The notes under the pieces: model-generated
Told to the model about the DNA's origin: nothing
The model's database searches: none
What the model saw: only the letters and a program-made list of their open reading frames with translations
Program-made: the position numbers and the translations under genes
Shown here: positions 7,415 to 15,200 of the stretch, in pieces
How the letters are laid out: the number at the start of each line of letters is the position of its first letter
Numbering within the stretch: position 1 is the stretch's first letter
DNA from: CALARM01 sp964431735
GTDB taxonomy: Bacteria; Vulcanimicrobiota; SpSt-956; JAKJGF01
Length of the DNA: 29,804 nucleotides
Reading direction: 5' to 3'
Assembly: GCA_964431735.1 (NCBI GenBank)
Contig: CAYSLJ010000092.1
Coordinates: 1-29,804 of the forward strand

Positions 7415-8689
7415 TTATTTACCGAGCATTTTATTCATAGCCTGTTTCCACTGAGGAACTTCTTTATTAAAGAGAAGCTCGTCATATTTGCCTGATACAC
7501 TGCCATAGCTGGGTATTTCCAGGTTTAATCCATGAGCATTGCTATAACGTGGTTCCTGATGCTGATTATGGATAATAACTTCTTTTACGGCAGCCATAAG
7601 GTTCTGTGCTGCTGCTTTAAGATTCGGATCTGTTATGGAAGAATCCTTTGCTATAAGTTCGGCAAAGTGATAGGCATCTTTTCCAGAGCTGAATTTCATT
7701 GTTTTTCCTGCAAGACCTTTCAGCGTTGCATTTGGCGTAGATGTTGCAAGAAGTGCATCGGCAAATCCACCTGCTGCCTTATTAAACTCTGCCATTTTGG
7801 AAAGATCGAATGCTGACATAGTGGGAAGATCATTCTGGTGTGCTGCTGCAGAATCTACCTGTTTCATGGCAAATTCTTTCGGATCTAAAGTTATTCTATT
7901 TCTTAATCTTTCCTGTGTATCACCGAGTACTTCCGGTGACATCAATAAATTTTTATAACTGTGTCTCTGAGGAGCCACTGTGTTTCCATCTTTATCTTTC
8001 AATACATCGTTATAGGTCCATCCTGCTCCGCCTTCACTTTCCTGGGAAGCAACCATGAAGTTTGTATGATCTTTCAATTCATTTGCAACTTCGCCTGTAG
8101 CCATAAGGCAGCAATCGAAGGCAACTATATCCAGTTTTACACCTGTTTCTTTCTGTGCCATATCAAGAGCCTGTCTTATCTGAGGAGTACTCATCCATCC
8201 GCCTGTAGAGTCATCGGAAATAGCTCCTGACCATCCGCCGCCATGATCGCCAATATCAAGCATATAATGTTCTGCAGGGAATTTCTTCATTGTATCTATT
8301 ATGAATTTTGCCAGGAATTTCGGATCTGCTGTATTGACAAGACCATGATTTTCAAGAACTTCAGACTTCAATCCAGGTGTTTTATCCTGTGTTATATAAT
8401 AAGTTTTAGCGCCTTTTCCTCTGTTAAGGTCGAGTAAAGCCACAATATTTGTATTTTCATCAGAACCGATTCTTTCCATTTCATCTACATCGGATTCTAT
8501 ATAGGGTGCTAAATTATTGTCACCTGCTGCATAATGCATAAATGTCCATTTCTTTACAGAAGTACTTTCTCCGGTGCTCTGACCGAGTACGACTCCGTCC
8601 TGAGGAAGGGCTGCACCTTCTTCTTTCGGTTTCTGCTGACTCACCTGAGGTGTGTAGGCCTGAATACTGGTATTGTTATTAATTTTCAT
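7415..8689 (-). CDS. Clostripain-family (C11) cysteine peptidase
   Basis: 424 residues. After a ~47-residue polar leader rich in Q, S and T, the C11 fold starts at KWTFMHYAAGDNNLAPYIES. The catalytic His is in DIGDHGGGWSG (His149), and the catalytic Cys lies in AFDCCLMATGEV (Cys194 by the usual D-x-C-L-M pattern, with an extra Cys193 before it). SQESEGGAGW follows as expected. No signal peptide or membrane segment is visible, which is notable because many clostripains are exported. These enzymes usually cut after Arg or Lys and often self-process. The start is well supported by AGGAGG about eight bases upstream. The gene is flanked by stem-loops on both sides, so it may be a single-gene transcript. 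Confidence 0.88.
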   Translation of the reverse strand: MKINNNTSIQAYTPQVSQQKPKEEGAALPQDGVVLGQSTGESTSVKKWTFMHYAAGDNNLAPYIESDVDEMERIGSDENTNIVALLDLNRGKGAKTYYITQDKTPGLKSEVLENHGLVNTADPKFLAKFIIDTMKKFPAEHYMLDIGDHGGGWSGAISDDSTGGWMSTPQIRQALDMAQKETGVKLDIVAFDCCLMATGEVANELKDHTNFMVASQESEGGAGWTYNDVLKDKDGNTVAPQRHSYKNLLMSPEVLGDTQERLRNRITLDPKEFAMKQVDSAAAHQNDLPTMSAFDLSKMAEFNKAAGGFADALLATSTPNATLKGLAGKTMKFSSGKDAYHFAELIAKDSSITDPNLKAAAQNLMAAVKEVIIHNQHQEPRYSNAHGLNLEIPSYGSVSGKYDELLFNKEVPQWKQAMNKMLGK

Positions 8690-8763
8690 TTATTATTCCT
8701 CCTTCTGACATTAAAATAAATCTATTACAATTATAATACAATAAGATTCTCAAAAAGTCTGTT

Positions 8764-8793
8764 AAAAATTTGTTAACATTTAGACAAATTTTT
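8764..8793 (-). terminator. AT-rich perfect stem-loop between YfiH and clostripain genes
   Basis: AAAAATTTGT (8764-8773) and ACAAATTTTT (8784-8793) form a 10-bp perfect inverted repeat with a 10-base loop, 27 bp past the stop of the YfiH gene. It could end that transcript or act as an operator for the clostripain gene. A TATAAT box lies between it and the clostripain start (minus strand, about 8728-8737). Confidence 0.5.
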
Positions 8794-8819
8794 AAAGATC
8801 AAAATCTACAGGAACAAAA

Positions 8820-9650
8820 TTACTGTGACAGCATGCCGATCATTACACCGAATCTACCTGTTTTGCCTTTTTCCGCTCTGTGAGAAAAAAACAGATCATG
8901 TCTGCAGGATGTACAGAGAGAGGAAACTTCTAAATGTTCTTCTTTGATACCTGCCTCTATAAGCTGAAATTTCAGGGCTTTCTTCATATCAAGATATAAT
9001 GAACCATTTTTCTTATGGAAAAATGTTTTTCCTGATTTTCCGAAATTATTATAAAATTCCGAAAAAACATCATGACCTGTCTCATAACAGCAAACATCTA
9101 TACAGGGGCTTATACCGACGATTATATCAGAAGGGTGACAGTTAAAAAAATTTTCCATTTCTCTGATTGTTTTTACTGCCAGCTTTTTCACGGTTCCCCG
9201 CCATCCACAGTGAGAAATTCCTATAACTTCTTTCACAGGATCATAAAAAACTGCTGCAGCACAGTCTGCCACAACAGCCATAAGTAACAGATCTTTATCA
9301 TTACATATAAGACTGTCTGTTTTTTCTATGCCATCATCCCAGCTAAATGCACCTTTTCCTCTGTCTGCTCCGGTAACTACTTCCAGATTATCACTGTGAA
9401 TCTGTTCCATAGCTATAAGGTTATTAAGAGTAAATCCAAGCTCTCCCAGGGCTTTTTCTCTGTTGGCAATAACCGAATTAGAATCATCATTTACATGGAC
9501 TCCGACATTGAGTGAATGGTAAGGATAAGAACTGTAACCACCTGTTCTGGGAAAAACTGCACATTTCACATGAGGGTAACATGAAAAATATTTAAATGTA
9601 AAGTAAGTAAGAGGTTCTGTAGAAGCAAATACTGTTTCTGATAATTTCAT
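8820..9650 (-). CDS. pgeF: YfiH/LACC1-family purine nucleoside phosphorylase-type enzyme
   Basis: 276 residues, the usual family length. The Zn-site residues are present: His85 in EQIHSDN, Cys130 in VVADCAAAVF and His147 in GISHCGWRGT. GISPCIDVCCYETG and the C-terminal SSLCTSCRHDLFFSHRAEKG-type block also fit. Members were once called polyphenol oxidases or laccases and are now known to act on purine nucleosides (phosphorolysis and deamination); in E. coli the homologue also edits peptidoglycan precursors. It is cytosolic, with a weak ribosome site. It lies 57 bp after the histidine kinase gene on the same strand. Confidence 0.92.
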   Translation of the reverse strand: MKLSETVFASTEPLTYFTFKYFSCYPHVKCAVFPRTGGYSSYPYHSLNVGVHVNDDSNSVIANREKALGELGFTLNNLIAMEQIHSDNLEVVTGADRGKGAFSWDDGIEKTDSLICNDKDLLLMAVVADCAAAVFYDPVKEVIGISHCGWRGTVKKLAVKTIREMENFFNCHPSDIIVGISPCIDVCCYETGHDVFSEFYNNFGKSGKTFFHKKNGSLYLDMKKALKFQLIEAGIKEEHLEVSSLCTSCRHDLFFSHRAEKGKTGRFGVMIGMLSQ

Positions 9651-9707
9651 AATCGCTTTTTTGACTGTTTCCGTTACACGAAAAATTTTACAATCTCGTT
9701 ATTTCTG

Positions 9708-11012
9708 TTATTCTTCAGGTAAATCTATAACTTCTTTTTTAGGTAAAGTAAATGTGAAAATAGTGCCTTCATTGACGCGACTCTGAACCCAGACCTGACC
9801 TCCGTGAAGGGTAATAAGCTCTTTTACAAGTGCAAGGCCGAGACCTGTACCGCCATATTCTCTTGTTGTACTACCGTCTATCTGTCTGAATTTTTCAAAT
9901 ATTATATCGAAATTTTCTTCCGAAATGCCTATGCCGGAATCCGCAACGGCTATCTCAAAGTATCTTTCTTTCTCTTCTACCCTCAGTTCAACTCGTCCGT
10001 CATAAACATTGAATTTTATGGCATTATCCACTAAATTTCTGATAATTCTCCTCAAACGCTGCGGATCTGCATAAGCAGGATTTATACCGGGAGGAATATC
10101 GGCTGTAATAGTGATCTTTTTCCTTTCTTTCTCATTTGAGAGACTGTCCAGACACTCTTCTATAACTTCTGTCAACATAACTTCCTCGCGGTTTAATACT
10201 ATTCTGTTGGTCTGAACAAGAGAAATATCCAGAAGATCATCTACCAGTCTGAGCATATGTTTTCCATTTTCAAGAATATATCTGCTGCATCTCTGGTATT
10301 TATCATTTACCTCACCCAGTCTTCCGCTGACTATGGTTTCGGAAAAACCAAGTATGGAAGTCAGAGGAGTTCGTAATTCATGACTTATATTGGCCAGAAA
10401 CTCATCTTTAAGTGCATTGGCATCCTGTAACTGTCTGTGAGATTCCTGCAGTTCTACAAGGGTACGCTGTAAATTCTCATAAAGCTGTGCATTATCTATT
10501 GCAACAGCAGATTGATTCGAAAGGGCTGTTAACAGTTCAAGATCGGATTTGTTAAAAACACCGCTGTTAACTCTGTTATCTATATAAATAACACCGAGAA
10601 TTTTATGTTTTAATTTAACAGGTACACACAGTATTGATCTTATTTCATGAAGAAGTATACTGGAACTTTTTTTGAACCTGGGATCCTGAAGGGCATTTGT
10701 ACTTAAAACACTTTCACCTGTTTCTGCAACTTTCCTTACAATACTTCTGCTCAGTGAAAGATCGTCTTCTACAACCTCCTGCTTATCCATACGTCTTGCA
10801 GTTTTAAAAACAAAATCTCCCGTATCTTTATCAATAAGTACAATATATCCTCTCTCTGCTTTCATAACCTCTAAAACCATGTCCATAACACGGTTCAAAA
10901 CTTCGTTAATATCCAGAGTAGAATTAATTACCTGCCCTACCTGATAAAGGAGGGCAAAACGATCACTCTTTATATTCGGGAGAATCTTCGAACTTCCAGA
11001 ACTTTCTGACAT
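9708..11012 (-). CDS. Soluble GAF-domain sensor histidine kinase
   Basis: 434 residues with no membrane segment. The GAF domain spans about 18-175, followed by a coiled-coil linker (LYENLQRTLVELQESHRQLQ). HisKA carries the phospho-acceptor His211 in FLANISHELRTPLTSILGFS. The ATPase domain shows the N box (RRIIRNLVDNAIKFN, Asn330), DSGIGI (358-363) and GGTGLGLALVKEL (387-399). The GAF domain implies a small-molecule or redox ligand inside the cell. No response regulator gene is adjacent. The start is supported by TAGGA about seven bases upstream. A 407-bp gap lies upstream, mostly repeat elements. Confidence 0.92.
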   Translation of the reverse strand: MSESSGSSKILPNIKSDRFALLYQVGQVINSTLDINEVLNRVMDMVLEVMKAERGYIVLIDKDTGDFVFKTARRMDKQEVVEDDLSLSRSIVRKVAETGESVLSTNALQDPRFKKSSSILLHEIRSILCVPVKLKHKILGVIYIDNRVNSGVFNKSDLELLTALSNQSAVAIDNAQLYENLQRTLVELQESHRQLQDANALKDEFLANISHELRTPLTSILGFSETIVSGRLGEVNDKYQRCSRYILENGKHMLRLVDDLLDISLVQTNRIVLNREEVMLTEVIEECLDSLSNEKERKKITITADIPPGINPAYADPQRLRRIIRNLVDNAIKFNVYDGRVELRVEEKERYFEIAVADSGIGISEENFDIIFEKFRQIDGSTTREYGGTGLGLALVKELITLHGGQVWVQSRVNEGTIFTFTLPKKEVIDLPEE

Positions 11013-11116
11013 GACGAATTCCTAACACTGCTTTTTATATAAGTACAAATTGAACAATAATAATACATTATTATAACAAAAATGTTCCTTAAAAACAATA
11101 TGTAGCAAAGATTTAT

Positions 11117-11242
11117 TATAGTTAGTTTCATAACAATTCATAATTAATGAGTGAGTAGTGAGTAGTGAATAGTGAGTGAAATTGCCATATTCTATTCACT
11201 ACTCACCACTCACTATTCACTTAAATTCTAATAAGTTATAAA
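11117..11242. repeat. 126-bp repeat element with GTGAGTA heptads (copy at 28684-28809, inverted)
   Basis: The outer parts TAGTTAGTTTCATAAC and CTAATAAGTTATA flank GTGAGTAGTGAGTAGTGAAT heptads facing inverted CACTACTCACCACTCACTAT heptads. The reverse complement matches 28684-28809 over its full length with only scattered differences. It makes up much of the 407-bp gap 11013-11419; in the rest, 11013-11116 and 11307-11419, I see nothing else. Confidence 0.88.
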
Positions 11243-11256
11243 ATACACTATATTAA

Positions 11257-11306
11257 GTGAATAGTGAGTAGAAAGTAAAATTCCATTTTTTTTCACTTTT
11301 CACTCT
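11257..11306. repeat. Heptad inverted repeat next to the 126-bp element
   Basis: GTGAATA GTGAGTA GAAAGTA (11257-11277) faces TTTTCAC TTTTCAC (11290-11303). It matches the layout at 6619-6657. Confidence 0.65.
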
Positions 11307-11419
11307 AACAGGCATGACCGTATCAGTCACAACCAGATATGAAAATGAATAAACAGTGGAGCATAAAACTTCATCATTTTCATATAAATATATTCTATAT
11401 AAATTCACCGGCCATCTTT

Positions 11420-12145
11420 TTAAACTCTCTCCCATTCTCTCAGGCAAAAATTTCTTGTCTCTTTCATAACAGCTTCAAAATCCACATCATACATAAAATT
11501 ATCTCCATGAACACTAAAAAGCCTGTGAATCTCATAGTTCAAATTGTCCATAATATAAATCAATCTATCAATAGACGCTACTTTATCTTCAGACGCCACA
11601 ATATCATTACAATCAGGGTAGGGGCCTATAGTCCAGTCACCTGTTATCATAGTTCCTTTAAATACTATCATAAGATCTTCATAGGAATGTTTCGGTGCAT
11701 ATATTAAATATAACGGTTCTCCTCCTATATCAATCTGATAAAAATCAGTAGAAAAAACCTCATCGAACAACCCTTTATTATTTGCTATTTTCTCACCGTA
11801 TATTCTTTTATTTTTTGTCCAGTAAATATAAAAAAAACTCTTAATAAAATAATCATTATAAAAAGACGTATGTCCCAGAAGTTTTGCTTTCGGGAAGGCT
11901 TTTTTATAATGAAATATAGAATAGATATGATCAAGATGGGAATGGGAGCAGAGAATATATTTCGGCCCTTTTAATCCCTCTTCTTTTATGAATTCTTTAA
12001 TATATTCAACAGGACGGTCCTGTCTCCTGATAAAAGGGGGCATTTCCATAAGTACACATTCACCATTTGCTTCCAGAAGCCATGTAGCACATAAAGGATT
12101 GCCGTAACGGCCTATCATATAAATTCCATCGGCACATTTATTCAT
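11420..12145 (-). CDS. MBL-fold metallo-hydrolase
   Basis: 241 residues from ATG 12145. The metal site is complete: His68-x-His70-x-Asp72-His73 in CSHSHLDH, a further His in YAPKHSYEDLM, Asp in MITGDWTIG and His in LFSVHGDN. No signal peptide is seen. The substrate is unknown; the fold covers thioesterases, lactonases, nucleases and others. An upstream GTG at 12196 would add 17 residues (MRRSNFLSPFTPHLSPI) that merely translate the heptad repeat, so I reject it, though ATG 12145 has no Shine-Dalgarno site. It is the last gene after the ATPase-PglZ gene, about 85 bp downstream, and may belong to the same transcript. Confidence 0.82.
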   Translation of the reverse strand: MNKCADGIYMIGRYGNPLCATWLLEANGECVLMEMPPFIRRQDRPVEYIKEFIKEEGLKGPKYILCSHSHLDHIYSIFHYKKAFPKAKLLGHTSFYNDYFIKSFFYIYWTKNKRIYGEKIANNKGLFDEVFSTDFYQIDIGGEPLYLIYAPKHSYEDLMIVFKGTMITGDWTIGPYPDCNDIVASEDKVASIDRLIYIMDNLNYEIHRLFSVHGDNFMYDVDFEAVMKETRNFCLREWERV

Positions 12146-12149
12146 AATC

Positions 12150-12226
12150 GGTGAGAGGTGAGGGGTGAAAGGTGAAAGAAAATTACTTCTTCTCACTTCT
12201 CACTTCTCACTTCTCACTCTTCACCA
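12150..12226. repeat. Heptad inverted repeat (GGTGAGA/GGTGAAA facing CTCACTT)
   Basis: Four heptads GGTGAGA, GGTGAGG, GGTGAAA, GGTGAAA (12150-12177) face CTCACTT three times, CTCACTC, TTCACCA and CCTCACG (12192 on). It fills the whole gap between the ATPase-PglZ gene and the MBL gene and runs to within a few bases of both. Confidence 0.85.
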
Positions 12227-12228
12227 CC

Positions 12229-15200
12229 TCACGATTTAAATATAACTACAAGAGGCACTATAACTTCTTCAAGAGAAATAGAGCCATGAACATATCTATT
12301 TTTCCCGTAAGAGACTTTATTTATTTCACGAAAACCATGATCGGAAAATAAAATCAACATAGTCTTCTGAGGCAAAGATTTCATATAAGCTTCAAGGTAT
12401 ACACCCAGTTGAAGATCTATTTCCTGATATAAAATATGGAGGTCTTCACAGGAATTATGTATTTTATTATCTATCAAATTATATTTAGTAAAATGTTCAA
12501 GACCGGCAGTCTGCTTCCTTTCTTCCTGTAAATTATTTTCTTCTTCAAAAGGCAGTTCATCAAAAGAAAATACATCCAGAGTGGCTTTAGAAGGCCAGTC
12601 TGACACATGGAGAGATTCCATCTGAACAGATGTAACAGTAGGTGCATGAGCCCACAGAGGAATTTCTCTCACAATACGACACATAGTAAAAGAAGAAAAT
12701 CTCTTTTTCTTGATATAACCCCATAAATCCCATCGCAAACCGTCTAAAAGTAAATATTCTATATGGTCTGGCCTGAGAGAATTAGTGTACATCGGCAGAA
12801 TATCAGAAATAATATCCTGTATGAAATAAGGTCTCGGCTTTTCCCCCTTTTTCCATTTAACATAACTCGTAGAATAAAATTTAATAAATTCATCATTATA
12901 TAATTTAAATATTCCGTCCAGCCTGTCTTTTAACTGATGCAAAAATATATCTTCAACAGCAGAGTAAACTTTTACAGAGTTATTAAAAGAACAAAGCCAG
13001 TAATGAAGAAAAGAAAGATATAAAGAGAACACCTTTTCCCACTGTAAATAATTATTCAGTTTATCACAGTGATATTTATCCAGAGCATCAATAGATCTGT
13101 TGATGGAAAAAAACAATTTGAAGGCTCTTTCTTTATCGCCTTTATTCATATCCGTATTATTATAAAAATCGAGAAGTTCCTGTCTGTTCACAAGAGACGG
13201 TCTGTCATGCAATAATTTAAACAGTAAATAACAGGCCCTTTCCCTGATAAATGAAAAGATTTCTTCTTTTTTTATTATACTTAAAGTCATTAATAATTTA
13301 TCGTCTGAAGAATTATCAGTAATGACATTCCAGAAAGCTACTTCAAGTTTTTCCTGAAATATTATCCCCTCTCCGTCTTTTATGAGGGTTCCGGCAAGGT
13401 CCTTCTTTTCGAAAAAAATATATTTACCGAATTCAATGAGAGTATCGTAATCTTTCTCAATATCATAAAGTGAAATTCCTGTGAGTTGAGAAATTTTTTC
13501 CTTATAATCAATGGAATGGAACGACATCCATAGCAAAACCCATAAAAGAAAATTAAACTTTTCTTCTCCCACTTTCTGATAAAGAGGTGACAGTTCTGGA
13601 AATCTTTCATGTATCTCCAGTCTTAGAGGCAATTCTCTATGAGATGAAGTCTTTGATATTACCTTTACATAGACCCTGCTGTCCAGAACTTCCCCTCCTG
13701 TTATCCATTCCTGAAAGATGTCCATAAGCTTATCTCTGGGAAAACTTCTGTCAAGTATATTATCACAGAGCTCGTCAACATTCCTCGTAACAATGATAAA
13801 CCTGCCGCCGAGGGCTTCATTGATGGCATTTATGACGTCAGGAGTCACACACTCTCTCAGGTGTGCAAGTAACCTTATATCGTTCGGATCTATTTGAAGC
13901 AATTGCCTGAGGGAAGAAGCTATTTTATTTTCTCCTATCTCTTCAAGTCCTTTCAGTACATAAGAGAGATTTTCTCTGTATCTTTCCTCATGAAGAGCGG
14001 CAAGGTATTCTTTTATTCCTCTCTCTATTATACCTTCCACCTCTTGCACAGAAGGAAGTGAAAGGTCTTTACCCGGGAGAAATCCGCAGGTACAGAGAGG
14101 TTTTCTTCTGATCAGTCCGGGCTCGAAATAACGGCATTTTTGTTCCATTATCCTGGCAATATATCTGTCTACTTTTACCCTGTCATCCTTTACGGACAGG
14201 AAAGAAATCTTCGAAAAATGCTTGAGGAACCTGTATCCTTCGGTATCTTTAATTTTATCGAAAACAAGGAATCTTTCTTCTGAAAGAACAGTCATATGTT
14301 CCTGCTGATACACATATTGATACATAGTGACAAATTTTTCAAAATTCTCCTGCAGTTCCTTCATATAATCTGCCGTAAATACCCTGTTTGTATCGGAGAG
14401 AATTTTGCTTACCCCCTTTTTCTCTTCTATAATAAGTAAATAATTTTTCTCTTCAGGAACGGAGAAACCGGGATAATTTATATAATGGTAAATAAAAAGA
14501 TATTTATCAACATATTTAAAGAAGAAATTCTTTATATGTTCAAATTTTTCAAAGGTTTTGACGAAACAGGTGTTCTCCTGAAGAAAGAGGGATAATCTTT
14601 CAAGACCATCGGGGGAAGAATAAGAGATTTTAATTTCATCCAGAACGGATTTTACCGTTTCCATGTCTTTTCTTATAACAGTCCAGTCGAAATCTTTCAA
14701 TCCCTGATAATTACAGATTTTATTGATTTCCACGGACATTTTATCCAGTTCTTCTTCCATTTCTCTTTTTTTCTGACATAATATGGCCCATATTTCCTGC
14801 TGATTTCCATAGGTAAAATCTTCTTTCTGGTATTTCTGAGGCAGAAATGGCAGAGAACGAATTCTTTCCTGAAGAGAAGAAGGGATAAGCTCTCCCGGCA
14901 ATATATGGGTAATCTTTTCAAAATTGCTTCCGTTTAACTGGTTTAATCCTATCTTTCTGTCTTCATTTACCGGCGTGATTAAACCTGAAAATATAAGGGA
15001 ATAGACAAGAAGTTCGAACTGCAAAGAAGATATGCCGAAAAGCCCTTTTCTCATCTGCCAGTATATATCTTCGAGAAGATTTTTTTCTTCAAACATAAGA
15101 GATAAAAAGAGAGATGTAATCTCACTTTTTCTGGGAGAAACAGACAGTTCGAAACCTCCGGGGATTTTCCTTACAAGCTTCATGGGCTGAAGAAATCCCT

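Noticed and set aside
11253..11447. 64-residue minus-strand ORF overlapping the MBL gene end
   Set aside because: It overlaps the MBL C-terminus in another frame and runs into a heptad repeat, with no ribosome site or recognisable domain.
12146..12196. GTG start at 12196 for the MBL gene
   Set aside because: The extra residues only translate the heptad repeat and have no family similarity.
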